Below, piece by piece: positions 30,943 to 38,847 of a stretch of DNA of 38,847 nt (the first letter of the stretch is position 1; every line of letters begins with the position of its first letter). The notes beneath the pieces were generated by a model, which saw only the letters and a list, made by a program, of their open reading frames with translations, searched no databases and was not told the origin of the DNA. The stretch covers positions 1-38,847 of the forward strand of contig CANPWM010000015.1 of the NCBI GenBank assembly GCA_947584295.1, in the 5' to 3' direction. The translations under genes were made by a program, and so were the position numbers. This DNA comes from an uncultured Oscillospiraceae bacterium (GTDB lineage Bacteria; Bacillota; Clostridia; Oscillospirales; Oscillospiraceae).

Positions 30943-32091
30943 CTACTTCCCTCCCCGCCTCAAAAGCGACTGATAATACCGCACGGCGGGCCGCGGATCC
31001 CGCCACTCCCACACGCCGTCGGCCACGGCGGGATTCAAAAGATCCCCCACCGCGCCCAGGGCGCGCTTCCTCTGCCCCGCTCGCCAGTACCCCGCCGCCG
31101 CGGCCAGATCCGAGGCGGTAAAGGTCATCTTCCTGCCCTCTTTAAGCGCCGCCTCCGCGGGCGGGAGCGCCCTTTCCGGGTTCCCCTCGTTATAGGCCAG
31201 GCGGAACCACTCCCCGGAGAAGTCCGCCCCGGCGGCGCGGGTCAGGGGGTAGGTGCCCCAGACCCGTGGATTCACCTCCAAAAGATACGGCGTCCCGTCC
31301 CCGTCCAGCTTGAATTCCACCATGCAGGGGCCGGAAAAGCCGGTCCTCTCCATGAGCCTGGCGGCATACGCCTCCAACCGCGGCTCCCGCAGGGCCTGGG
31401 CGCAGGTGGAGGGGCCGCCGCTGACCGGGTACTCCCGGATCCGCCGGTGGCAGAGACAGCGCCGCACCGCGCCCTTTTCCGCGATGACGCTGCACCCCAT
31501 GCCCCCGCCGGTGAGATACCGCTGAATGACCGGCTCCTCCCCCGTCAGGGCGCGGAACCGTTCACAGGCCGCCTCCAGCGCCCCCCTGTCCCGGCAGACG
31601 GCGTACCGCTGGGCGGCGGCAAGGCCGAATCGCTCCCCGCACCGGGGCTTCACCACGCAGGGGAAGACGGCTGAGGAAATCGTAAATTCCTCCGGCGTCG
31701 GGATCCCCAGCTCCCGGCCCAGCCCCGCCACGGCCTCCTTGTCGTTCAGGGCGTCCAGGGCGGCCTTTTCCGGGATCAGCAGGCCGCAGACGGCCCGGAA
31801 CCGCCGGGCGTTCCCAGGCTCCGCCAGCGCCGCCAGGGTGGCCGCGCCCACGGGCAGGAGGGCCGGCTTCTCCCGCTCCCTCTCGGCCGTCTCCCGGCAC
31901 AGCTCGTATAACGCGTCCAGATACCCCCCGTCGGGCAGGGCGCGGAAGCGCGCGCAGTACCGGGAACAGGCCCCCACGGGCCTGTCCTGCCCCTCCTTTT
32001 CACAGCCCACGACCCGAACGCCCCGGCCGCCCAGGTCGCGGATCAGCGCCAGCGACATACGATAGCGCACGTCGGTGACCACCGCCGTCAT
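30943..32091 (-). CDS. ATP-grasp ligase (carboxylate-amine ligase type)
   Basis: 382 aa. The N-terminal pre-ATP-grasp Rossmann part (VVTDVRYRMSLALIRDLGGRGVRVVG) precedes the ATP-binding region with KEAVAGLGRELGIPTPEEF and FPCVVKPRCGERFG. The Mg-binding end is FSGPCMVEFKLDGDGTPYLLEVNPRVWGTYPL (catalytic E and N in LEVNPR). Such enzymes join a carboxylate to an amine through an acyl-phosphate. Closest by pattern are CarB/PylC-like and cell-surface ligases. It is the first gene of the operon with PHP and deacetylase genes, behind its own promoter. The product is unknown. Confidence 0.87.
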   Translation of the reverse strand: MTAVVTDVRYRMSLALIRDLGGRGVRVVGCEKEGQDRPVGACSRYCARFRALPDGGYLDALYELCRETAEREREKPALLPVGAATLAALAEPGNARRFRAVCGLLIPEKAALDALNDKEAVAGLGRELGIPTPEEFTISSAVFPCVVKPRCGERFGLAAAQRYAVCRDRGALEAACERFRALTGEEPVIQRYLTGGGMGCSVIAEKGAVRRCLCHRRIREYPVSGGPSTCAQALREPRLEAYAARLMERTGFSGPCMVEFKLDGDGTPYLLEVNPRVWGTYPLTRAAGADFSGEWFRLAYNEGNPERALPPAEAALKEGRKMTFTASDLAAAAGYWRAGQRKRALGAVGDLLNPAVADGVWEWRDPRPAVRYYQSLLRRGGK

Positions 32092-32185
32092 GCCCCCGCC
32101 CCCTTTCCTGTTGCGTTAATTTATCCTTGTATGCCCGCGCCGCGCCGCCTCCCCGCGGAGGCAAAAGCCGGATCGGGCCTTTTCT

Positions 32186-32214
32186 ATCCTATCACACTTT
32201 CCCCTTAAGTTCAA
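32186..32214 (-). promoter_or_regulatory. Promoter of the ATP-grasp operon
   Basis: -35 TTGAAC (32214-32209), 17-bp spacer, -10 TAGGAT (32191-32186). The -35 overlaps the stop codon of the MATE gene. The ~90-nt leader contains a small hairpin (GCCTCC-GCGG-GGAGGC). Confidence 0.5.
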
Positions 32215-33722
32215 CCCGCGTCGGGGTGGGCGTGCTTGAAGCTGCGGCTGATCTCCTTCCACTTCCCCGAGCGGTAGCGCAGGGCCATGATGAAGGTACG
32301 GGAGCATTGGTCGATGACCAGGGCGATCCACGCCCCCCAGAGGCCCCACTGGAGGTAGTTGATGGTGAGGATCGCCAGGCCGCTGCGCAGGCCCAGGACG
32401 GTGACGGCCATGACCACGGCGGTAAAGCGTGTGTCCCCCGCCCCCCGGAGGCCGCCGGAGACGATGAACTGGTCGGCCTGGAGGGGCTGGGACGCCGCCA
32501 GCAGATAGAGGATAGGCGCCCCCATGTTGATGACCGTGGGATCGTTCTTGAACATGGCGATGATGGGCCTGTTCAAAAGGGCCAGCGCCACCGCCACGAA
32601 CAGCGACGCCACGATCCCCAGATCCCGCGTTCGCCGCATATACACCGCCGACATATCGTACCGCCGCTTGCCGATGGACTGGCCCATCAGGGTGGTGGCG
32701 GCGTTGGCGAAGGCCTGTCCCATCATGAAGCTCATGGACTGAATGGACATCAGGACGTTGTGGGTGGCGTACACCGTGTCCCCCAGGCCCGTGACCTGGC
32801 GGGTGTAGATGATAAGCCCCAGGCGCATCAAAAGCTGTTCCACCATGGAGGGTACGCCGATGTTGACCACGTCCCCCATCAGCCCCCGGTTAAAGACGAA
32901 TTTCTCCCGGAGGTCTATGTAGACGTATTTCCTCTTCCCCAGCGCCACCCACATGGCGATGACAAAGGCCACGGTCTGGCCGATGTTGGTGGCCCAGGAG
33001 GCCCCGGCCACGCCCATCTTGGGACAGCCGAAGTGGCCGTAGATCATCACATAGTTGAAGCCCAGGTTGATGACGTTGGCCACGGTGTTGTAGATCATGG
33101 GGGTCTTGGTGTCGCCGATGCCCCGGAGGGCCGCCGTCACCGTGATGGTCACGCACAGGGGGATAAAGCCGTAGAGCTGGATATCCAGGTACTGCTTGCC
33201 CAGGGCCAGGGCCTCCGCGCTGATGCCCGTGCCGCCCATGAAGCTGATGAGCCACCGGGAGGACGCCAGGCCCACCGCCATAAAGAGGACGCTCATCAGC
33301 AGATTCAGCAGCATGGCGTGCTTGAAAACGTCGTTGCACCGCTCCCGCTTCTGCTGGCCCCGGAACCGGGCGATCACCGCCGTGGCCCCCACGTTCATGG
33401 CCTGCACCATGGTCATCAGCAAAAACTTCGGCTGGGAGGCCAGCCCCACGGCGGTGAGGGCCACGATGCCCTCCTGCCCCGGCAGGTTCCCCACCATCAT
33501 CTGGTCGGCGATGGAGGTGAGCTGTGTCAGCACCAGCTCGATAAGGCTGGGCAGGGCGATGAGGATCACGTCGCGGTAAAGCTCCCGCCGGGTGACCCCC
33601 TCCGGCACGGCTGTCCTGCCCACCCGGCCCGTCTCGCCGGGGTCGCCCTCCCGGCCGTAAGGGAGCCTGTCGAGGGCGGTGATAACGGTCTTTCCCCTGT
33701 GTTCGTGTATCGTTTCCGGCAT
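32211..33722 (-). CDS. MATE-family efflux transporter
   Basis: 503 aa with about 12 membrane segments after a ~48-residue polar N-terminal extension. MATE hallmarks: IALPSLIELVLTQLTSIADQMMVG in helix 1, the ALRGIGDTKTP loop in the first half and the matching GLRGAGDTRFTA loop in the second, a clear internal duplication. It exports drugs, metabolites or cell-surface precursors using Na+ or H+ gradients. It sits upstream of the ATP-grasp operon on the same strand, separated by 119 bp with a promoter, so a functional link is possible but unproven. Confidence 0.93.
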   Translation of the reverse strand: MPETIHEHRGKTVITALDRLPYGREGDPGETGRVGRTAVPEGVTRRELYRDVILIALPSLIELVLTQLTSIADQMMVGNLPGQEGIVALTAVGLASQPKFLLMTMVQAMNVGATAVIARFRGQQKRERCNDVFKHAMLLNLLMSVLFMAVGLASSRWLISFMGGTGISAEALALGKQYLDIQLYGFIPLCVTITVTAALRGIGDTKTPMIYNTVANVINLGFNYVMIYGHFGCPKMGVAGASWATNIGQTVAFVIAMWVALGKRKYVYIDLREKFVFNRGLMGDVVNIGVPSMVEQLLMRLGLIIYTRQVTGLGDTVYATHNVLMSIQSMSFMMGQAFANAATTLMGQSIGKRRYDMSAVYMRRTRDLGIVASLFVAVALALLNRPIIAMFKNDPTVINMGAPILYLLAASQPLQADQFIVSGGLRGAGDTRFTAVVMAVTVLGLRSGLAILTINYLQWGLWGAWIALVIDQCSRTFIMALRYRSGKWKEISRSFKHAHPDAG

Positions 33723-33762
33723 AGCGTCTCTTTCCTTCTCCGCTGTCTTTCTGTATGACAGT

Positions 33763-33790
33763 ATGCTATCACCTTTTTGGGAAAATGCAA
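33763..33790 (-). promoter_or_regulatory. Putative MATE gene promoter
   Basis: -35 TTGCAT (33790-33785), 16-bp spacer, -10 TAGCAT (33768-33763). Both boxes deviate from consensus. Confidence 0.4.
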
Positions 33791-33837
33791 GTGTAAAAAT
33801 TGCGCTCCGGCGGCGGGGCCGCCGCGCCGGGGCGGGG

Positions 33838-35118
33838 CTACACCGTCTTGCGGACGGCGTAGCGGGCGGCCAAGAGCGCCCAGTTCTGGTTGAAGGCTCG
33901 CATGATGTTCCAGTAGCCCACCCCCAACAGGCCGTACTCGTCGGTCAGGGCAAGCTTGGCCTCTATACTGCGCACGTCCTCGAACCAGACGATGTGCTTC
34001 CTCCCGCCGGTGTAATACTCAAAAAACGGCGACTTGGCCGTGTCGTCGAACTGGATCTCCGCCCCGTAGCGGGCGGCCCGCAGAACGGCCCCCTGGTTGC
34101 CGATGTTCTCCGCCCGGGAGACGCCCTGCTCGTAGGGCAGGGTCCAGTCGTAACCGTAGTTGGGTACGCCCAGGAGGATCTTATTGGGCGCGATCTCGCT
34201 GACGGCGTAGCGCGCCACCTGCCGCACCTGGTCGATGGGGGCCACCGCCATGGGCGGGCCGTAGGTGTAGCCCCACTCGTAGGTCATCAGCAGTACCCTG
34301 TCCACGATGGCCCCGATGGCCGGGTAGTCGTGGGCCTCGTAGAGAAGCCCCTGCTGTCCGGCGGTGGTCTTGGGGGCCAGGTCGGCGCTGACCGTGTACC
34401 CCGCGGGGCGCATCACCTCCACCGCCCGGCGCAAAAACGCCTGATACCCCTCCGCGTCCTCCGGGGCGATGTACTCAAAGTCCATATCCACCCCCACATA
34501 GCCCTTCCGGTTCATCGTGTCCAGAAGGTTCCCAAGCACCGTCTCCTGGAGCTGGGGGTCGTTGAACAGCCGGGAGGCCCGGGCGGTGGAGAAGCCGCCG
34601 GACTCGTCCAGGCTGGAAAAGACCAGGATCGGCCCGGCGCTGAACTCATAGGCGGCGGCGATCAGCGCCGCGTCGTCGGCGGGGATCAGCGTGCCGGACT
34701 CGGTAAAGCCGTAGGAGAACACCGCCAGATACGTGAGGAACGGCAGGGCGCGTCGCAAAATCTCCCGCCTGATGGTGGGGTAGGCGTAGCCCTTGGTGAC
34801 CAGCTCCCGTATCTTTCCCCCCTGGAAGCTGACGGTAAGCACCTGTCCGGGCCGGAGGGTGCTGTTCAGGGCCAGCTCCGGGTTATTCTGGATAAGCTCC
34901 ACGGCGGTGAGGCCCAGCCTCCCCGCCACGGAGGCGAGCGTGTCCCCCGCCCGGACGGTGTAGGTGCGGGACGGGAGCGTGACGATCAACGCCTGCCCCA
35001 CCACCAGGGTCTGGTTTTCCGTGAGGCCGTTGTCGGAGCGCAGGCGCGACACGCTGACGCCGTAGCGGCGGGCGATGGAATAGAGCGTATCGCCGCGCCT
35101 GACGATATGGATAAGCAA
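33838..35118 (-). CDS. LysM-LysM-GH18 spore cortex-lytic enzyme, SleL/YaaH-like
   Basis: 426 aa from a TTG at 35118, preceded by AGGGAGG at 8 nt. The ORF continues to 35337 but that part overlaps the divergent yfhO promoter. Two LysM domains (residues 2-47, IHIVRRGDTLYSIARRYGVS; and 52-97, TYTVRAGDTLASVAGRLGL) precede a glycoside hydrolase 18 domain (about 105-426). Its catalytic motif GVDMDFEYI carries D211, D213 and acid E215. Length and layout match Bacillus YaaH/SleL, which cleaves cortical-fragment muropeptides during germination. As in that protein there is no signal peptide, fitting assembly on the spore from the mother cell. SigE control is expected; no clear SigE promoter was found. 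Confidence 0.9.
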   Translation of the reverse strand: MLIHIVRRGDTLYSIARRYGVSVSRLRSDNGLTENQTLVVGQALIVTLPSRTYTVRAGDTLASVAGRLGLTAVELIQNNPELALNSTLRPGQVLTVSFQGGKIRELVTKGYAYPTIRREILRRALPFLTYLAVFSYGFTESGTLIPADDAALIAAAYEFSAGPILVFSSLDESGGFSTARASRLFNDPQLQETVLGNLLDTMNRKGYVGVDMDFEYIAPEDAEGYQAFLRRAVEVMRPAGYTVSADLAPKTTAGQQGLLYEAHDYPAIGAIVDRVLLMTYEWGYTYGPPMAVAPIDQVRQVARYAVSEIAPNKILLGVPNYGYDWTLPYEQGVSRAENIGNQGAVLRAARYGAEIQFDDTAKSPFFEYYTGGRKHIVWFEDVRSIEAKLALTDEYGLLGVGYWNIMRAFNQNWALLAARYAVRKTV

Positions 35119-35241
35119 GCAAGATCCCTCCCTTTCGATCTGCCCTATCCTATGGCGCAGCGGGGCCTCATGTGCCTTTTTTCGCCCCGTCCCGTCATAT
35201 CCCGCCGGAAAATTCGTCTTATTGATGTTCCCGCTAAGGTG

Positions 35242-35283
35242 ACGGATTTGCCGTTTGTTCACACGGATTTGCCGTTTGTTCAC
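35242..35283. promoter_or_regulatory. Two perfect 21-bp tandem repeats upstream of the yfhO promoter
   Basis: The unit starts ACGGATTTGCCG and ends TTTGTTCAC; the copies are identical and adjacent, with a 21-bp period equal to two helical turns. They end 10 bp before the -35 box at 35294, a typical place for an activator. Confidence 0.7.
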
Positions 35284-35293
35284 ACAAATCCTC

Positions 35294-35322
35294 TTTACCG
35301 CCGCCGCCATCGGTGGTAAAAT
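35294..35322 (+). promoter_or_regulatory. yfhO-like gene promoter
   Basis: -35 TTTACC (35294-35299), 17-bp spacer, -10 TAAAAT (35317-35322) with an upstream TGG making an extended -10. Confidence 0.65.
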
Positions 35323-35363
35323 AGGCGGGAACGACAAAAATACGCTGAAAAAGGGGCGACACC

Positions 35364-38249
35364 ATGAACCTGCCGGCGCGTAAACGAAAAAAAATAAATA
35401 CCCTGGCCATCGCCTTTCTCCTGCCCTTTGCGGGTATGCTGATCGTCATGGCGGCCCGGCAGTTTATCCCCTTCGGGCCCTACAATATGCTCTACTCGGA
35501 TATGTACTACCAGTACTACCCCTTTTTTGTGGCCTTCCGTCAGGCCCTGCGGGAAGGGCGGGGGCTTATCTACACCTGGAGCGTGGGCATGGGCCTGGAC
35601 TACCTGGGGCTGATCGCCTACTATATGGCCTCGCCCCTGAATCTGCTCTCCGTGCTGGTGCCGGAGCGGCTCCTGCTGGCCTATTACACCCTCATCATGC
35701 CCGTGAAGCTGGGCCTCGCCTCCCTGTTTTTCGCCGTCTTTCTCAAAAAGCACTTCCGCCGGGACGACCTGTCCGTGGCCCTTTTCGGCGGGCTTTACGC
35801 CCTGTGCGCCTGGGCGCTGGGCTACCACTGGAACGTCATGTGGCTGGACACCTTCGCCCTCCTGCCCCTGGTGGCCCTGGGGACGGTTGCCCTGGTGCGG
35901 GACAAAAAATTCGTCCTCTACACCGTGACGCTGTTTCTCTCCGTCTTTCTCAACTACTACGTGGGCCTGTTCACCTGCGTCTTTGTGTTCTTGCTGTTTT
36001 TCTGCCAGGAGATCTGCCGCTGGCGGGGCTTCCGCCGGTTCCTGGCGGATTTTATCCGCATCGGCTTCTTCTCCGTCCTGGCCATCGGCATGACGGCCCT
36101 GCTGGAGCTGCCCGCCCTGGCGGCCCTGCAAAACACCCAGTCCAGCGTCAACAATTTCCCCCACGGCTTTCAGCTGAACATCGCCGACGAGAACACCTGG
36201 CGGGGTCTTTTGGACGCCATGCGCCAGGTGGCCGGGAACCTGGGCGGGGGCCTGGAACCCACCTTCCGGGAGGGCCTGCCCAACCTCTACTGCGGCGTGG
36301 GGACGGTGTTCCTGGCCTGCCTGTTCCTCACCTCCCGGGAGGTTCGGCTTCGGGACAAGCTGTGCTGTCTTGCCCTGCTGCTCTTTTTCACCGTCAGCTT
36401 CATTATCCGCCAGCTGGACTACATCTGGCACGGCTTCCACTTCACCAATATGCTCCCCTACCGGTTCAGCTTCTTATTCAGCTTCGTCCTGCTCTATATG
36501 GCCTACACGGCCTTCCTGCAGAGGAGCCGCTTCCGGCTGTGGCAGCTTCTCCTCTCCGGGGCGCTGGCCGTCCTGCTTTTCGCCTGCTCCGACCACCGGG
36601 GCGAGGCGGTGTACCTGTCCTACAACCTGGCCTTCTTCCTCCTCTATTTCGTCACCCTGCTGCTGGGTACGGTGCGCCGCCGTCCCCCGCTGGAGACGCC
36701 GGAGGAGGCCGGGGACGAGTACCCGGAGACAGTCGGCGCTGACTCTGAAATCTTTGAAAATATCCCTGAACCCGAAAACGGCGCTGAAATCGTTGATAAT
36801 TCCCCTGAGATCGTTGAAAATCTCCCTGAAATCTTTGAAAATACCGCTGAAACCGCTGAAAACGGTTCCGAGATCCCCGAAACGGACACGGATATCCCCG
36901 AGCCTCCCGCCCTGCCGCCGGAGCCGTTTTTAGGGGAACGGGCGGTGTCGATCCTGCTGTCGGTGATTATGGGGCTGGAGCTGGTGGCGCAGCTGGTGTG
37001 CTTCGGGTGCTGGTTCCCCGGCAACGGCGTCACGGACTTCCCCAAGGGCGGCCAGGACACGGCCCGGGTGGTGGCCCAGATGAAGGCGCGGGAGCAGGAC
37101 ACCCTTTTCTACCGGGCGGACGTGACCCACTCCCAGACCCACAACGACAGCGCCCTCAACGGCTTTGACGGCGTCTCCGTCTACTCAAGCTCCGCCAATC
37201 TGCGGGTGACGGAATACATGCGGGCCATGGGCTTCGTGGCCAGGAACACCTACAACCGCTTCTGCTACGAGGAGACCTCCCCCACCGCCAACCTGTTCCT
37301 CAACCTGAAATATCTGCTGGAGCGGGACGGACGCGAGCCTACCGGCGGCTATTTCACCCCCGTCGCCCAGCAGGGCAAGGCGATGCTTTGGGAGAACAAC
37401 TACTACCTCCCCCTGGGATTCCTGGCGGAGAGCGCCCTGGGGGAGCTGGAATTTTCCGGCGACGGCGACCCCTTCACCTTCCAGAACAAGCTGATGGCCG
37501 CCGCCTCGGGGGTGGAGGGAACGTACCTGTCCGCTGTCCCCACGGCGAATCTTGCCATCACGGCCTCAGAGGGCGTGGAGCTGTCCCCCCAGGTCGGCGG
37601 TCGCTACGCCTCCTACACCGGCGGGGCGAAAAGCGGCACCGTGTCCTTCAGCTACACCGCCCACAAGGAGGGCCTGGCCTGCGTACACGTCTTTCTCTCC
37701 GGGCGGTACAACTTCCGGGTCTATATAAACGGCGTGGAGCAGTACGCGGAGTACTACTACCTGCCCCAGATTTTGGCGGTGGGCCAGGTGGAGCCGGGGG
37801 ACGTCATCGAGGTGCGGCAGAACGTCTCCGCCAACCTGAAGGGTTCCATGACCATCAGGGCCGCCGTGCTGGACCGGGCGCTTTTTGACAAAGCCTACGC
37901 CGTGCTGTCCGCCTCCACCCTGGAGCTTACGGATTTCAGCTCCACGCTGGTGGAGGGGACTATCGACTGCGACCGGGACGGGCTTCTCTACACCTCCGTC
38001 CCCTGGGACGGCAACTGGCAGACCTTCGTGGACGGCGAGGCCGTGGAGAGCGTTCTGGTGGGCGACTGCATGATCGCCCTGCCCCTTACAAAAGGGCCGC
38101 ACACCGTCACCCTGCGCTACCACAGCGCCGCCTTCTCCTTCGGCTGGAAGGTGAGCCTTGTCTGCGCCATCGTATTTCTGGCCGCCGTGCTGCTTCGCCG
38201 CCGCCCGCGCCTCGTCTCCCTCCGCGGCCGCCACACCAAAAAACACTGA
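35364..38249 (+). CDS. YfhO-family multi-pass membrane protein
   Basis: 961 aa, typical of the family. A GT-C-like hydrophobic part with about 11-12 helices fills residues 12-440; early conserved features are YSDMYYQYYPFF and the SVGMGLDY region. One helix follows at about 525-545, then a large extracellular beta-rich domain (about 550-930) and a final helix (935-955). YfhO of Bacillus is linked to glycosylation of lipoteichoic acid, so transfer of sugar from a lipid carrier to an envelope polymer is plausible. An acidic low-complexity insertion (about 450-515) is built of PEIFEN/PEIVEN-like repeats, with AT-richer DNA at 36740-36880. It is a single-gene transcript, and no terminator is evident downstream. 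Confidence 0.9.
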   Translation: MNLPARKRKKINTLAIAFLLPFAGMLIVMAARQFIPFGPYNMLYSDMYYQYYPFFVAFRQALREGRGLIYTWSVGMGLDYLGLIAYYMASPLNLLSVLVPERLLLAYYTLIMPVKLGLASLFFAVFLKKHFRRDDLSVALFGGLYALCAWALGYHWNVMWLDTFALLPLVALGTVALVRDKKFVLYTVTLFLSVFLNYYVGLFTCVFVFLLFFCQEICRWRGFRRFLADFIRIGFFSVLAIGMTALLELPALAALQNTQSSVNNFPHGFQLNIADENTWRGLLDAMRQVAGNLGGGLEPTFREGLPNLYCGVGTVFLACLFLTSREVRLRDKLCCLALLLFFTVSFIIRQLDYIWHGFHFTNMLPYRFSFLFSFVLLYMAYTAFLQRSRFRLWQLLLSGALAVLLFACSDHRGEAVYLSYNLAFFLLYFVTLLLGTVRRRPPLETPEEAGDEYPETVGADSEIFENIPEPENGAEIVDNSPEIVENLPEIFENTAETAENGSEIPETDTDIPEPPALPPEPFLGERAVSILLSVIMGLELVAQLVCFGCWFPGNGVTDFPKGGQDTARVVAQMKAREQDTLFYRADVTHSQTHNDSALNGFDGVSVYSSSANLRVTEYMRAMGFVARNTYNRFCYEETSPTANLFLNLKYLLERDGREPTGGYFTPVAQQGKAMLWENNYYLPLGFLAESALGELEFSGDGDPFTFQNKLMAAASGVEGTYLSAVPTANLAITASEGVELSPQVGGRYASYTGGAKSGTVSFSYTAHKEGLACVHVFLSGRYNFRVYINGVEQYAEYYYLPQILAVGQVEPGDVIEVRQNVSANLKGSMTIRAAVLDRALFDKAYAVLSASTLELTDFSSTLVEGTIDCDRDGLLYTSVPWDGNWQTFVDGEAVESVLVGDCMIALPLTKGPHTVTLRYHSAAFSFGWKVSLVCAIVFLAAVLLRRRPRLVSLRGRHTKKH

Positions 38250-38277
38250 CCGCCGGACAGTTCTTCCGATGGTTTGG

Positions 38278-38306
38278 ATTATACCACAGAGAGGATTATT
38301 TGTCAA
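38278..38306 (-). promoter_or_regulatory. Consensus sigma-A promoter pointing into the yfhO 3' end
   Basis: Minus strand TTGACA (38306-38301), 17-bp spacer, TATAAT (38283-38278), perfect in both boxes. Transcription would run antisense into the end of the yfhO-like gene. A small hairpin with a T run (CTGTCC-GGC-GGTCAG then TGTTTTTT) follows about 25 nt later. No gene fits. Confidence 0.65.
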
Positions 38307-38384
38307 GTAAAAATATTACAAAAATAATTAATTTTTTGTGAACAGAGAAAGATGCCCGCCATATTCCCGGAAAACTATCCCGCA

Positions 38385-38700
38385 AGTTGTAGGGGCCGCC
38401 TCTCTTGGCGGCCCGAAAATTTTAATACGCGGCGAAGCCGCAACCTTTTTGGGGCGGGCGATGCGAAAATTTGTTTGGCGTGCCGCTTTGGGGGCCCCAT
38501 TGGGCCGTTGCCCGATGGGGAAAGGAGGAGCGAACCGTGCGCCTGAGCGTTCCCGCCGCGCGGGGACGCGAGGTGAAGCCGGTTCCGCGACGACGTGTCC
38601 GGCCCGTACGGGGGGATTATACGTTGGGCGAAAATAAAAGATATGGGGAAGCTGTTGCGCAAGACGTGGGCCGCCGTGGGCGGCGGCCCGTACAGCATTG
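38385..38700. repeat. Palindromic (REP-like) repeat array E
   Basis: Units in order: GTAG-GGGCCGCC hairpin (38388-38415), GCGGCGAAGCCGC-AACCTTTTT linker (about 38429-38452), composite core (38495-38611), a linker with AAAATAAAAGATATGGGGAAG, then a GGGCCGCCG hairpin with GTAC (about 38668-38693). The 38250-38384 stretch before it is AT-rich and holds only the orphan promoter; 38701-38847 shows no gene or recognised element. Confidence 0.87.
38495..38611 (+). repeat. Composite repeat core, copy 4
   Basis: Near-identical to the cores at 61, 7586 and 16873. It carries the single non-synonymous difference of the set (TGG for CGG near its start). Confidence 0.85.
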
Positions 38701-38847
38701 GGAGACAGATTGCCGGAAAATCGGTGGGTGCGGTTGAGGAAAGATTACCAGGAATTCCGCGGGCCGCCTGGAGGGACCGTGGCGATAGGGAAACAATGTG
38801 AACCGGGGGGCGAGGCGGTACGGCATATACCGAAAAGACGTAGTCGC

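Noticed and set aside
35119-35337. Longer N-terminus for the LysM-GH18 enzyme
   Set aside because: It would cover the divergent promoter and tandem repeats. The LysM domain begins right at the TTG at 35118, which has a good ribosome site.

Overview
The window reads as a chromosomal segment of a GC-rich, endospore-forming Firmicute, most likely an Oscillospiraceae-type gut clostridium (Flavonifractor/Oscillibacter/Intestinimonas-like). This rests on sporulation genes (spoVAD, spoVAE, a DacF-type carboxypeptidase, a SleL/YaaH-like LysM-GH18 enzyme), low-GC-Gram-positive gene architecture (AGGAGG ribosome sites, TTGACA-N17-TATAAT promoters) and very GC-rich coding sequence. Species assignment is inference.

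Layout. 1-705: palindromic repeat array. 708-1960 (-): a two-gene SPFH-membrane-protein/ribbon-helix-helix operon with a 31-bp perfect palindromic operator covering its -10. 2253-7182 (-): HAD phosphatase, PcrA helicase, GNAT acetyltransferase, type-4 uracil-DNA glycosylase. 7300-8365: second repeat array. 8380-9780 (-): spoVAD-spoVAE, divergent from guaB (9991-11502, +). 11612-11833: third array. 11835-13073 (-): dacF. 13171-13244 (+): tRNA-Gly(CCC). 13301-16093 (-): an ABC importer (binding lipoprotein, permease, ATPase). 16255-17090: fourth array. 17223-17298 (-): tRNA-Gly(GCC). 17362-24956 (-): a six-gene operon in which a non-canonical type II topoisomerase pair (parE-like and parC-like) is separated by L-serine dehydratase genes and a RAYT-type Y1 transposase, and which ends in a transglutaminase-fold lipoprotein lacking its catalytic Cys. 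25589-28716 (+): response regulator, histidine kinase, C39-like cysteine peptidase. 28873-33722 (-): polysaccharide deacetylase, PHP phosphoesterase and ATP-grasp ligase, preceded by a MATE transporter. 33838-35118 (-): LysM-GH18 enzyme. 35364-38249 (+): YfhO-family membrane protein. 38385-38700: fifth array.

The outstanding theme is a REP/RAYT-like system. Five intergenic arrays, about 3 kb in total, are mosaics of short GC-rich hairpins, most with GTAG or GTAC at the foot. The tetranucleotide GTAG at the hairpin foot is the hallmark of REP sequences mobilised or recognised by RAYT (TnpA-REP) proteins. The window encodes a RAYT with HUH and Tyr motifs, and two identical inverted copies of one hairpin unit lie in frame inside the RAYT gene itself, adding two extra loops to the protein. 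A ~115-bp core recurring in four arrays varies almost only at third positions of one reading frame. I consider this the best candidate for an undescribed system here.

Other items of note: a G7-tract frameshift in sdaAA; two consensus promoters with no gene downstream; terminator hairpins that extend into the 3' ends of both tRNA-Gly genes; and a second complex palindromic element flanking the two-component operon on both sides.
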